Part shown: one piece after another, positions 1 through 7,872 of the stretch
Layout: every line of letters starts with the position of its first letter
Position numbering within the stretch: the first letter of the stretch is position 1
Assembly (NCBI GenBank): GCA_002840275.1
Contig: PHAB01000009.1
Coordinates: 62,001-126,000 of the forward strand
DNA from: Firmicutes bacterium HGW-Firmicutes-14
Lineage (GTDB): Bacteria; Bacillota; Thermincolia; Thermincolales; UBA2595
Direction of reading: 5' to 3'
DNA: 64,000 bases
Notes under the pieces: generated by a model
Seen by the model: only the letters and a program-made list of their open reading frames with translations
Database searches by the model: none
What the model was told of the DNA's origin: nothing
Position numbers and translations under genes: made by a program

Positions 1-642
1 CACATGGTCTCCTATGGCAATGGCCAGAGCGCCGCCGCTTCCTCCCTCACCTATGACCGTAGCAATGACAGGCACCTTCAGGGACATCATCCTGGTCAGG
101 TTGGTGGCAATTGCCTCAGCCTGTCCCCGTTCCTCGGCGCCTATTCCAGGGAAAGCACCGGGGGTATCAACAAAAGATATTACCGGCCTGCCGAATTTTT
201 CAGCCTGTTCCATCAGCCTGATAGCCTTCCGGTTTCCCTCGGGGTGAGGCATACCAAAGTTTCTGGTCAGGTTATCCTTTGTATCCTTGCCCTTGACATG
301 ACCGATTACAGTAACCGGCTGTCCGTTGAACCTGGCTATTCCCCCAATGACCGCCGGGTCATCCCCAAAACGCCGGTCCCCATGCAATTCAAAAAAGTCC
401 TCAAAAATCAGTTTTATGTAGTCAGCTGTCCCAGGCCTTTCCGGGTGCCTGGCCAGCAATACCCTCTGCCAGGGTGTCAGTTTTCCGTAGATTTCCCTTG
501 TCAGGCTGTCTGCCTTATTCTGCAAGGTTTTTATTTCATCTGACAGGTCAATTTCCTTTTCACTGCTAAAATTCTTCAGTTCCTGTATTTTAGCTTCCAG
601 TTCAACTATCGGCTTTTCAAATTCCAGCAATATATTAGCCAT
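1..642 (-). CDS. accA: Acetyl-CoA carboxylase carboxyltransferase alpha subunit (3' end beyond window)
   Basis: With AccD this forms the carboxyltransferase that moves CO2 from carboxybiotin to acetyl-CoA, the first step of fatty acid synthesis, in the cytoplasm. The minus frame reads [19 protein letters not shown] and stays open to base 1, giving 214 codons of an expected ~315. Hallmarks include [17 protein letters not shown], the [20 protein letters not shown] stretch and the oxyanion-type [10 protein letters not shown] near the cut end. The ATG at 642 follows CGGAGG by 8 bases and overlaps the end of accD by 8 bases, so the two subunits are translationally coupled. The C-terminus lies outside the window. 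Confidence 0.97.
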   Translation of the reverse strand, partial: MANILLEFEKPIVELEAKIQELKNFSSEKEIDLSDEIKTLQNKADSLTREIYGKLTPWQRVLLARHPERPGTADYIKLIFEDFFELHGDRRFGDDPAVIGGIARFNGQPVTVIGHVKGKDTKDNLTRNFGMPHPEGNRKAIRLMEQAEKFGRPVISFVDTPGAFPGIGAEERGQAEAIATNLTRMMSLKVPVIATVIGEGGSGGALAIAIGDHV

Positions 643-1495
643 TTTTGTATCCTCCGGTTGAATGCAAATCTAGAAGCCTCGCCAGGGTGCTTTTCATCTG
701 GGACCTGGGCACAACCATATCCACAAACCCGTGTTCCAGCATAAATTCAGCTGTCTGGAACCCCTCGGGCAATTTCTGCCTGATGGTCTGCTCTATCACC
801 CTTGGCCCGGTAAAACCTATCTGTGCCCCCGGTTCGGCCAGGATTATATCCCCCATGGAAGCAAAACTGGCGGTAACTCCGCCTGTGGTCGGGTTGGTAA
901 GCACCGATATAAACAAAAGCCCGGCCTTGTCTAACCTGGCCAGGACACCACATGTCTTAGCCATCTGCATCAGGGATATGATCCCCTCCTGCATCCTGGC
1001 CCCACCTGAAGCAGAAAAGATGATTAAAGGGACGCTTTTTTCGACAGCCCGTTCGGCTGCCCTGGTCACCTTTTCACCCACTACCGACCCCATGCTGCCC
1101 ATGATAAAATTTGGGTCCATAACCCCAATAATAACCGGCCTTCCTCCTATGGCAGCCTCACCGGTTACGATGGCTTCCCTGAGTTTGGTAGCCTGCTGGG
1201 CCGAAGTAATTTTTTCAGGATAATCCTTGAAGCCAAGAGGGTTTATTGATACCATGCCAGCATCAAGTTCGTTAAAACTGCCTTCATCAACGGTGGCCTT
1301 GATTCTCTCCCAGGCGCCCATTTTGAAATATGAACCGCATTTTTTACAGGTCTTTAGGTCTCTATCGAGTTCTTTCGTATAAACAATTTCGTTGCAGACA
1401 GGACATTTCTGCCATAATCCTTCTGGAATATCCTTCTTTGCGGTATCTGCATGCACTGTAACATACTTGGGCTTGCGAAACAAGTCTTTAAACAT
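635..1495 (-). CDS. accD: Acetyl-CoA carboxylase carboxyltransferase beta subunit
   Basis: Partner of AccA in the acetyl-CoA carboxyltransferase. The 286 aa match the family length. A four-cysteine zinc ribbon lies near residues 31-53 (CPVC ... CKKC), followed by the crotonase-like carboxyltransferase fold with [11 protein letters not shown] and [13 protein letters not shown]. Its 3' end overlaps the accA start, so accD-accA form an operon. The ribosome site is weak: a GAGGTG lies about 14 bases before the ATG, which is long. No alternative start fits the N-terminus better. Confidence 0.97.
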   Translation of the reverse strand: MFKDLFRKPKYVTVHADTAKKDIPEGLWQKCPVCNEIVYTKELDRDLKTCKKCGSYFKMGAWERIKATVDEGSFNELDAGMVSINPLGFKDYPEKITSAQQATKLREAIVTGEAAIGGRPVIIGVMDPNFIMGSMGSVVGEKVTRAAERAVEKSVPLIIFSASGGARMQEGIISLMQMAKTCGVLARLDKAGLLFISVLTNPTTGGVTASFASMGDIILAEPGAQIGFTGPRVIEQTIRQKLPEGFQTAEFMLEHGFVDMVVPRSQMKSTLARLLDLHSTGGYKNG

Positions 1496-1548
1496 TACAG
1501 ACTAATGCACCTCTATTCTCCATATTGCATTTGGTGTAATAATGAAAT

Positions 1549-1746
1549 TCACCTTACATTGGTATTAAGTATCTCCAGGGCTTCATCAACTTCGGATTCC
1601 GGTACCAGAATCTCCACAGCCCCAGAATCTCCTACATGCGGCAATCCAATGGCACGCAGCATTACCAACAGCCCTTCGTTGCTTAAAACATTATGCAGTG
1701 AATCAGCAACTGATCTGTTCGGTGCAATATACACCACTGTCCACAT
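1549..1746 (-). CDS. DUF2007-family putative signal-transducing protein
   Basis: A 65 aa cytoplasmic protein starting MWTVVYIAPNRSVADSL, with a beta-alpha-beta layout like the DUF2007 (GlnB-like fold) family. No enzymatic residues are evident and its role is unknown. The ATG at 1746 is chosen because AAGGAGG lies 8 bases upstream; an in-frame ATG 21 bases earlier lacks a ribosome site. It lies between mtrB and accD on the same strand and may be cotranscribed with either. Some databases call close relatives glutamate decarboxylase, which this length rules out. Confidence 0.7.
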   Translation of the reverse strand: MWTVVYIAPNRSVADSLHNVLSNEGLLVMLRAIGLPHVGDSGAVEILVPESEVDEALEILNTNVR

Positions 1747-1857
1747 GTGTTCAAGCCTCCTTCTCAAACCCTACTCTGAAGGCGCGGTATCTCTGTACAC
1801 CACATCTATAAAGTCCTTTCGACTAGTATTATCGAGATTCCTTTATTTTTAAACAAA

Positions 1858-1892
1858 TATAAAGAAATCCAGGGCGGCTAACCCTGGACCTA
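1858..1892 (-). terminator. Rho-independent terminator after mtrB
   Basis: On the minus strand TCCAGGG, a 7-base loop and CCCTGGA are followed by TTTCTTTATATTT. It lies a few bases past the mtrB stop. Confidence 0.75.
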
Positions 1893-1896
1893 TTTC

Positions 1897-2127
1897 TTAA
1901 ACACCTGACTCGCATTGACCGTGTTTTGTAAAGACCTGGGCCCTTCCCCTTATTTTCATTGCCGAAGTATGTTCCGTGAACTGGGCAATCATCACTTCTC
2001 CCTTATCGAGTTTTTCCGTATGGTGGAACTTGGTATCCTGGCCCCGGGTAAGACCTATGATGTTGACCCCATTCTCCAGGGCCTTGATTACAATATATTC
2101 ACCGGTAATTTCTTTTTCCTTCAACAA
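1897..2127 (-). CDS. mtrB: TRAP, trp RNA-binding attenuation protein
   Basis: The tryptophan-activated RNA-binding protein that forms an 11-mer ring and binds GAG/UAG repeats in trp leader RNA, ending transcription or blocking translation of tryptophan genes. The whole family signature is present: [50 protein letters not shown]. These closely match Bacillus MtrB, including the Lys/Arg-rich RNA-binding face and the Thr/His tryptophan-pocket region. About 76 aa. The start is uncertain: AGAGGTG sits 5 bases before TTG at 2127 and 8 before TTG at 2124, and GTG at 2133 overlaps the ribosome site. No trp operon or anti-TRAP gene is in the window. Confidence 0.93.
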   Translation of the reverse strand: MLKEKEITGEYIVIKALENGVNIIGLTRGQDTKFHHTEKLDKGEVMIAQFTEHTSAMKIRGRAQVFTKHGQCESGV

Positions 2128-2249
2128 TATCACCTCTCAGACTTTTGCCCAGGCAAGGTAATAATACCACAATTGCTATAAATATGCAAGGAATCCCTCG
2201 CCGGGACAAGTCCCGGTATATAAGGGCTTTGTACACATTCCGCGGCCGT

Positions 2250-5200
2250 TTATTCGTATTTAATATATGTGGAATTATCCCCCAGCAGGGCGTTCAGTTC
2301 TTCTATCACCGGAGACCCCAGGTCAACCCACCAGTCCCGCTTGGTCCTGATACCCTTCCTGGTCGCCTCAAAAAAAAGACATACAGGAGATGTGCCGCTG
2401 TGGCGGCGCAGAATACCCTGAATCTGCCGGAGGCATTCTTCACCGTTGTTCTCCGGCACCTTGATATAAAGGACAGAGAATACCCCGCTGTCAGAACTCC
2501 TGTCATAATCTCCCGAAGCCCCGGGGTTATCTATAGATTGTATGTTTTCAGCTATAACCTTTGTTTCCTCATCCCGTGAATTGTAGTTCACCCTTCCCCT
2601 GACTAGCAGGGCAGTATCCGGTTTGATAAGGGAAATGTTTTCCCTGTAAACCCTGGGAAATACGATAACCTCAACACTCCCTGCCAGGTCTTCCAGCATC
2701 ATGAAAACCATGGGTTCGCCTTTCCGGGTGGTAATCTTGCGCAAACCTGCTACCATTCCTCCGACTATAACGGCAGTATCATCCTTAAGACCGGTTAAAC
2801 TATCGGAGGTATGACTGACTTTTTCCTTCAGCAAGTCTTCGTATTCCTTGAGGGGGTGGCCGCTGATATAAAGGCCCAGAACCTCCTTCTCCATTGCCAG
2901 GAGCTCTTTTACGGGGTATTCGGGCACATCCGGAAGAGGGGCCTCCCCCTGGTCCAGCGGGGTATCGCTTCCTCCCAGGTCAAAAAGGGAAATCTGGCCG
3001 TTCTCCAGGTCCCTCTGTCTCTTCTGGGCAGCATTAACACAGCTGTCCATGGCCGCTACAAGCTGTGCCCGGTTAACTCCCAGGGAATCTAAAGCGCCGC
3101 ATTTAATGAGACTTTCCAACACCCTTTTGGATACATGGCGGTGGTCAACCCGGTCGCAGAAATCCTGGAATGACTTGAAGGGTCCGTCTTTTTTCCGGGC
3201 TTCAATAATAGTCTCAATAGCGCCTACCCCCACATTTTTCACCGCTGCCAGCCCAAACCTGATTTTATCTCCCACAACGGTAAAATTGACAAGACTTTCA
3301 TTGATACAGGGGGGAAGAACCTCAATACCTGCGCCGCGGCTCTCATCAATGTAAAGGGCCACTTTATCGGCAGAGTCCATCACACTGGTCAGTAAAGCTG
3401 CCATAAACGCCAGGGGAAAGTTGGCCTTCAGGTATGCTGTCTGGTAAGAAACCAGGGCATAGGCCGTACTGTGGCTCTTGTTGAAACCATAGCCGGCGAA
3501 ATATTCCATCAAGTCAAAAATCTGACCCGCAATCCCAGGGTCAACCCCCCTGCCCACAGCTCCGTCAACAAACTGGCTCCTTAACCCCGCTATTACTTCC
3601 GGTTTCTTTTTCCCCATTGCCCGGCGCAGCAGGTCTGCTTCCCCCATGGTAAAACCGGCCAGGTCGCTGGCGATGCGCATGACCTGTTCCTGGTACAGGA
3701 TAACCCCATAGGTCTCCCGCAGTATAGGTTCCAGAAGTGGATGCAGGTAGGTGATGGGACTCTGCCCGTGTTTGCGCCTGATAAAGTCTTCCACCATCCC
3801 GCTGCCCAAGGGTCCAGGACGATAAAGGGCAACCAGGGCGATGATATCTTCAAACACTTCGGGCCGCAGTTCTCTTAGTATGGCCCGCATCCCCGAACTC
3901 TCCAGCTGAAACACACCGACACTGTCACCCCTGCCCAGCATCTCAAATGTCATGGAATCGTCAAGGGGTATCGAATCAATGTCAGGTTCCTTCCCTGTTG
4001 TATGTTTGATTATGTTCAGGGCATCACCGATGACGGTAAGAGTCCTCAATCCCAGCAGGTCCATTTTCAGGAGGCCGATTTCCTCAACAGTATCTTTGGG
4101 AAACTGGGTCGCCACCAACCCGTCAGTAGACTTATACAGGGGCAGGTATGTGGTCAGGGGGTCCTTCCCGATGACCACCCCGGCGGCATGGGTTGAAGCA
4201 TGCCTGGGCATCCCTTCAATGGCCCTGGCCATATCCACCAGCTTTTGTACTGCAGGGTCAATTTCATAAGACTGGCGCAGTTCACTGCCGGTTTCCAGGG
4301 CCTTGTCCAGGGTAATCCCCAGTTCTGCGGGGACCATCTTGGCAACCCTGTCCACATCCGCATATGGCATATTGAGGGCCCGGCCCACATCCCTGATGGC
4401 GGCCCGGGCTGCCATAGTACCAAAGGTAATAATCTGGGCAACCCGGTCTGCCCCATAATGTTCGATTACATACCGTATGACCTGCTCCCGTTTCTCATAG
4501 CAAAAATCTATATCAATATCGGGCATGCTCACCCGTTCGGGGTTCAGGAACCTTTCAAAAAGCAGGTCATATTTCAATGGGTCAACATTGGTAATGCCCA
4601 GGACATAGGCCACAAGGCTGCCGGCGGCGCTTCCCCGGCCGGGTCCCACAAGGACTCCGCTATCCCGGGCGAACCTGACAAAGTCCCAGACGATCAGGAA
4701 ATACCCGGGGAATCCCATGTCATTGATAACCCTTAGTTCATAATCAAGCCTGTCTCTTATCCATTTGGCGGCATTGGGATACCGCCGTTCCAATCCTTCC
4801 AGGCATAATTTCCTAAGGTATGACTCGGTAGTATACCCCTCGGGTATTTGGTAGTCGGGAAGATAGGTCTTGTCAAAATCCAGGCTGACATTGCACCGTT
4901 CCGCAATTTCAACTGTATTTGCCAGGGCTTCCGGGTATTCCCCCAAAACAGTGTTCATTTCACCGACATCCTTCAGGTAAAACTCCTCAGTTCCGAATTC
5001 CATCCGGTCTTCATCTTCCACGGTCTTACCTGTCCCGATACATAACAGCACATTCTGTACCTCGGCATCGCCTTTTTTTACATAATGGACATCATTTGTG
5101 GCCACCAGAGGTATACCGGTCTCCCGGCTTATCTTCACCAGTTCGCGGTTGACATTGCCCTGTTCGGCCAGGCCATGGTCCTGAAGTTCCAGGAAGAATT

Positions 5201-5708
5201 TTCCTCTGCCAAAAATCCCGTCATATTCCCGGGCGGCTTCCCGGGCCCGTTCATACTGCCTGTTAATAACCGCTGAGGGAATTTCCCCGCCCAGGCAGGC
5301 GCTGAAGGCTATAAGACCCTCACTGTTTTTCGCCAGGGTCTCTTTATCGGTCCGTGGTTTATAATAAAAACCCCGGGTATAAGCCTCGGAAACAATGTGC
5401 AGGAGGTTGCGGTAGCCCTGATCATTTTGGGCCAGCAGGACGAGGTGGTAATTAGCATCATCCAGTCCCGGTTCCCTGTCTTCCATGGAACGGGGCGCGA
5501 CATAAATTTCGCACCCCAGAATCGGCTTGATTCCCGCCTTATGGGCGGCCTTATAGAAGTCGACCACACCAAACATGGACCCGTGGTCCGTTATGGCCAT
5601 GGCCGTCATTCCTTTTTCAGCTGCAGCAGATACAAGCTCCCTGATCCGGGCTGCCCCGTCCAGGAGGCTGTATTCGGTATGGACATGGAGGTGCACAAAA
5701 TCAGGCAT
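2250..5708 (-). CDS. dnaE: DNA polymerase III alpha subunit (DnaE)
   Basis: Replicative DNA polymerase catalytic subunit, 1152 aa, a normal length for bacterial DnaE (DnaE1-like rather than PolC, since no exonuclease domain interrupts it). Order: N-terminal PHP domain with HLHVHTEYSLLDG, the C-family polymerase core with catalytic Asps in PDIDIDF near residues 396-402 and KMDLLGLRTL near 550, tandem HhH region (KCGALDSLGVNRAQL, ~860), and an OB fold near 1000 (VGGMVAGLRKITTRKGEPM). PHP histidines look intact, so a proofreading-type metal site may persist. The ATG follows CGGAG by 9 bases. It is divergent from the AbrB-like gene. Confidence 0.97.
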   Translation of the reverse strand: MPDFVHLHVHTEYSLLDGAARIRELVSAAAEKGMTAMAITDHGSMFGVVDFYKAAHKAGIKPILGCEIYVAPRSMEDREPGLDDANYHLVLLAQNDQGYRNLLHIVSEAYTRGFYYKPRTDKETLAKNSEGLIAFSACLGGEIPSAVINRQYERAREAAREYDGIFGRGKFFLELQDHGLAEQGNVNRELVKISRETGIPLVATNDVHYVKKGDAEVQNVLLCIGTGKTVEDEDRMEFGTEEFYLKDVGEMNTVLGEYPEALANTVEIAERCNVSLDFDKTYLPDYQIPEGYTTESYLRKLCLEGLERRYPNAAKWIRDRLDYELRVINDMGFPGYFLIVWDFVRFARDSGVLVGPGRGSAAGSLVAYVLGITNVDPLKYDLLFERFLNPERVSMPDIDIDFCYEKREQVIRYVIEHYGADRVAQIITFGTMAARAAIRDVGRALNMPYADVDRVAKMVPAELGITLDKALETGSELRQSYEIDPAVQKLVDMARAIEGMPRHASTHAAGVVIGKDPLTTYLPLYKSTDGLVATQFPKDTVEEIGLLKMDLLGLRTLTVIGDALNIIKHTTGKEPDIDSIPLDDSMTFEMLGRGDSVGVFQLESSGMRAILRELRPEVFEDIIALVALYRPGPLGSGMVEDFIRRKHGQSPITYLHPLLEPILRETYGVILYQEQVMRIASDLAGFTMGEADLLRRAMGKKKPEVIAGLRSQFVDGAVGRGVDPGIAGQIFDLMEYFAGYGFNKSHSTAYALVSYQTAYLKANFPLAFMAALLTSVMDSADKVALYIDESRGAGIEVLPPCINESLVNFTVVGDKIRFGLAAVKNVGVGAIETIIEARKKDGPFKSFQDFCDRVDHRHVSKRVLESLIKCGALDSLGVNRAQLVAAMDSCVNAAQKRQRDLENGQISLFDLGGSDTPLDQGEAPLPDVPEYPVKELLAMEKEVLGLYISGHPLKEYEDLLKEKVSHTSDSLTGLKDDTAVIVGGMVAGLRKITTRKGEPMVFMMLEDLAGSVEVIVFPRVYRENISLIKPDTALLVRGRVNYNSRDEETKVIAENIQSIDNPGASGDYDRSSDSGVFSVLYIKVPENNGEECLRQIQGILRRHSGTSPVCLFFEATRKGIRTKRDWWVDLGSPVIEELNALLGDNSTYIKYE

Positions 5709-5853
5709 AATTTTTGTCTCCGATTGTTAAAAGATTTGATTAAAAGAATTCGCTTAACCATTGACTTTCTCCTTCTAATATTATAGGTTGCTGCCGCCTA
5801 TGAATAATTAATCTGCTGGGTTCCATACTATAAGGTGAAAGAGGTGCAGAAAA

Positions 5854-6081
5854 ATGGCCGAATATATAACTGAGGTTAACCAGGACTATTCCATCGACAT
5901 CCCCACTGAAGTCAGGGACAGGCTGACCCTGGAGCCGGGAGACAAACTTATTATGAGATTTGACAATGCGGAAGAACACCTGGTGGTCGGGAAGCTCCCC
6001 ATGGATGCCATAGAAAAGGCCAGGGAGATAGATGATGCCCTGGGCCGGGAAATACCTATAAAGGAGAATCGGATAAGGTGA
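5854..6081 (+). CDS. AbrB/SpoVT-type swapped-hairpin DNA-binding protein
   Basis: A 75 aa protein beginning MAEYITEVNQDYSIDIPTEV, with the AbrB pattern 'I-P-x-E-V-R-x-x-L-x-L-x-x-G-D-K-L' over residues 14-34. Such proteins act as dimeric transition-state-type regulators or as antitoxins of type II modules. No toxin gene adjoins it: the next plus-strand stretch is the repeat element, then a convergent gene. AGAGGTG is 7 bases before the ATG. It may be a free-standing regulator; its target is unknown. Confidence 0.75.
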   Translation: MAEYITEVNQDYSIDIPTEVRDRLTLEPGDKLIMRFDNAEEHLVVGKLPMDAIEKAREIDDALGREIPIKENRIR

Positions 6082-6084
6082 AGA

Positions 6085-6190
6085 ACCGGTATATTCCTAA
6101 GCGGGGCTTGAATCGTCCATCGGTCGGCGAGCCGCGCCGCGCGGGAGCCGTTCCCGATGGAGATTCGCCCAGAGCGTGGAATATACCGGT
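6085..6190. repeat. Structured inverted-repeat element, copy 1
   Basis: First of three copies (see also 37299 and 42509). It folds as one long arm: outer stem ACCGGTATATTCC / GGAATATACCGGT (13 bp); middle stems in which GAATC pairs with GATTC and CCATCGG with CCGATGG; and a tip CGGC-GAG-CCGC...GCGG-GA-GCCG whose internal loop could form tandem G-A pairs. It begins 4 bases after the AbrB-like stop and ends 48 bases before the convergent 6238 gene. There is no T-tract and no obvious target duplication. Confidence 0.85.
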
Positions 6191-6237
6191 CCGGTCCGTT
6201 TGAATACTATCTTGTCAAAAATCCCATTCAGCCCTTT

Positions 6238-6606
6238 TCAAGACATAAATTTTCCCCGGGCAAATTCCCAATTCTCCCTGTCAATTATCTCTGTTTTGGA
6301 TTCATCCTGCTCAAAGTAATGTATTGCATAGAAGGCGCCGCTATCCGGGTCCCTCAGCCTGCAGGCGGTAAATTCATCCACATCGTCCCCCACAAGCCAG
6401 AACAAAACCCGGTAACCACTGCCGGCATCAAGCATGTGCACCTTTGCTACCTGCTTTCCGGCGGTGCTCCGGCAGTCTTCATTCAGCAGTTTTTCAAACC
6501 ACTTCCTGCTTACCGACCGGGTGACAATATTCCCAAAGCAATCAGGGATTTCAATTGTAATCTTCTCACCAAATAAAGCATCCAGGATTCCCACTGAAAA
6601 AGACAT
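6238..6606 (-). CDS. Unknown 122 aa protein under c-di-GMP riboswitch control
   Basis: I do not recognise a family. The protein starts MSFSVGILDALFGEKI and is acidic and soluble, with no signal peptide or membrane segment. Residues 20-30 (IPDCFGNIVTRSV) and the stretch around AGSGYRVLFWLVGDDVDEF look like a small beta-rich fold. The ATG follows AAGGAGGA by about 7 bases. Transcription enters through a c-di-GMP-I riboswitch with its own terminator just upstream, so its expression should follow the cell's c-di-GMP level. That points to motility, adhesion or surface change, but no domain supports a specific role. The convergent side carries repeat copy 1. Confidence 0.75.
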   Translation of the reverse strand: MSFSVGILDALFGEKITIEIPDCFGNIVTRSVSRKWFEKLLNEDCRSTAGKQVAKVHMLDAGSGYRVLFWLVGDDVDEFTACRLRDPDSGAFYAIHYFEQDESKTEIIDRENWEFARGKFMS

Positions 6607-6654
6607 GGATTCGTCCTCCTTACTTTTAAATTTTCACCATAATATCCTGGTTAT

Positions 6655-6681
6655 AAAAAAACCCTTCGCCAGGCAGCGAAG
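6655..6681 (-). terminator. Riboswitch expression-platform terminator
   Basis: Minus strand CTTCGC-TGCCTG-GCGAAG followed by GG and an unbroken T-run. The loop and inner stem (GCTGCCTGGC) are complementary to the aptamer 3' strand (GCCAGG and GCAGC), so formation of the aptamer and the antiterminator should be mutually exclusive. Confidence 0.85.
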
Positions 6682-6700
6682 AGAGAACTCTTACCTTAGC

Positions 6701-6780
6701 TGCAACCTGGCAATCATAACCGGTGACCCGGCCGTAGACCCATAGTTTTGCGTCCTTCACTTTCGCGAAGTTTGCCCATT
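6701..6780 (-). promoter_or_regulatory. Cyclic di-GMP-I (GEMM) riboswitch aptamer
   Basis: On the minus strand the GEMM-I core is clear: GGGCAAAC, a short hairpin with GCGAAAGT, GGACGCAAAAC, TATGGGTCTACGG, ACCGGTTATG, then GATTGCCAGG closing P1. These correspond in order to the conserved blocks of Vc2 (GGCAAACC, GAAA tetraloop, GGACGCAAAGCC, tetraloop-receptor strand). A terminator lies 20 bases downstream. Because the P1 3' strand can pair with the terminator loop, ligand binding should free the terminator, giving an OFF switch; this direction is inferred. An AT-rich stretch with TATAAT lies just upstream. Confidence 0.88.
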
Positions 6781-7068
6781 ATATGTATTATATATATCGG
6801 TAGAATTTTCAATTTTCTTTATACTTATTATTCGCTATAGTACTACATTTTCCTTCTAACATACGGGAGAGTAAACAGTAAAAAACATCAGATATCCGGT
6901 AATTTAGGGCTAAAATGCCGGATAGCGGGGATAAAATGCGGTTTTTAGGGGTTAAAAAACCGGAAAACCAGGTCGACAACATGGAATAAAAAAAGGACTG
7001 TAATAATTTATGTCGAAGAAATAAATATAGCCCTTTCAATCCCTTATTTAAACTTCAGGATGAAAGCG

Positions 7069-7830
7069 ATGACTAACCTGCCCGGTGGAATTATTTCCAC
7101 AATTAAAAAAACATACAGCAAAATTACGAAATACCTGGCCAACGGTTATGACTGTTACCGCTGTAAGAAGCGTGTCAGGGGAACCACACAGGAATCGGAG
7201 TGTGCTCTTTGCGGTCGCATGTCGTGTCCTGATTGCCTGGTACGGTGTAAAGACTGCGGCCGGCAGATATGCCACGACTGCCATATCCTGTGCCGTAACT
7301 GTTGCTATATAATCTGTGCAGACTGTTCACCCAAGTGCGCAGGATGCGGGAAGCCCATATGTTCAGCCTGTTCTCTTAAATGTGACAGGTGTAAGGAACC
7401 CTTCTGCCCGACCTGTATAATGACCGGTTCTTCAAGGATTTCATACCTGTGCCCCGGTGTAGTCAAACATGATATTCTATGTGAACCCTGCCTTACGGAC
7501 CGGTACAGTAAACTGGAAGAGGCAATTGAAAGAGAATCCCGGGTTAAAGTTTTTTCAAAGAACTATAAAGGGAAGGTATATTATTCAAAACCTGCCAGGA
7601 GACTCTCCACTTCTCTGTTCGAGCTAAGGGAAGAAGCCCTTAAGGCACTGTGTGTTACAACAGCCTTCCTGAACATGGAGCTTGTTTTTAATGTCAGGTA
7701 TATAAGACACCGGGCCCTGCACGGTAATCATATATACTACCTGTGGCAGGCCACCGGTATAGCGGCAAAAAAAAATGGAGCAGATGCCCGGAATGGAAAG
7801 AGCGGAAAGAACGGGAACCGTGGAGGTTAA
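7069..7830 (+). CDS. Cysteine-array (tandem zinc-ribbon-like) protein of unknown function
   Basis: About 253 aa. Residues ~28-125 hold roughly five repeats of C-x2-C-x4-C-x2-C spaced by 2-3 residues (for example CKDCGRQICHDC and CAGCGKPICSAC), so each unit could bind one zinc or the array could form cross-brace knuckles. A further CEPC follows. The C-terminal ~100 residues are basic and cysteine-poor (FSKNYKGKVYYSKPARRL; MELVFNVRYIRHRALHG) and may form a nucleic-acid-binding or nuclease-like domain, which I cannot name. Start at 7069 is preferred (AGGA 8 bases upstream), with ATG at 7060 as an alternative. It ends 42 bases from the convergent glycosylase/HEPN gene. Confidence 0.8.
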   Translation: MTNLPGGIISTIKKTYSKITKYLANGYDCYRCKKRVRGTTQESECALCGRMSCPDCLVRCKDCGRQICHDCHILCRNCCYIICADCSPKCAGCGKPICSACSLKCDRCKEPFCPTCIMTGSSRISYLCPGVVKHDILCEPCLTDRYSKLEEAIERESRVKVFSKNYKGKVYYSKPARRLSTSLFELREEALKALCVTTAFLNMELVFNVRYIRHRALHGNHIYYLWQATGIAAKKNGADARNGKSGKNGNRGG

Positions 7831-7872
7831 AAAGCAACCATGAGCCGCAAAAAAGGGCTCGCCAATATATCT

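Noticed and set aside
4-543. Plus-strand 179 aa open frame
   Set aside because: It lies antisense to accA, whose protein is fully recognisable on the minus strand.
2201-2216. CCGGGAC-AA-GTCCCGG as a terminator after dnaE
   Set aside because: The 2-base loop is too tight and no T-run follows; left as an unexplained small palindrome.
6085-6190. Three-copy element as an IS or simple terminator
   Set aside because: No transposase, no clear target duplication and no T-run; paired stem changes argue for a conserved structure.
6809-7039. Minus-strand 76 aa open frame upstream of the c-di-GMP riboswitch
   Set aside because: No ribosome site, AT-rich simple-looking content, and it ends inside the riboswitch promoter region. 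I treat 6781-7060 as non-coding.
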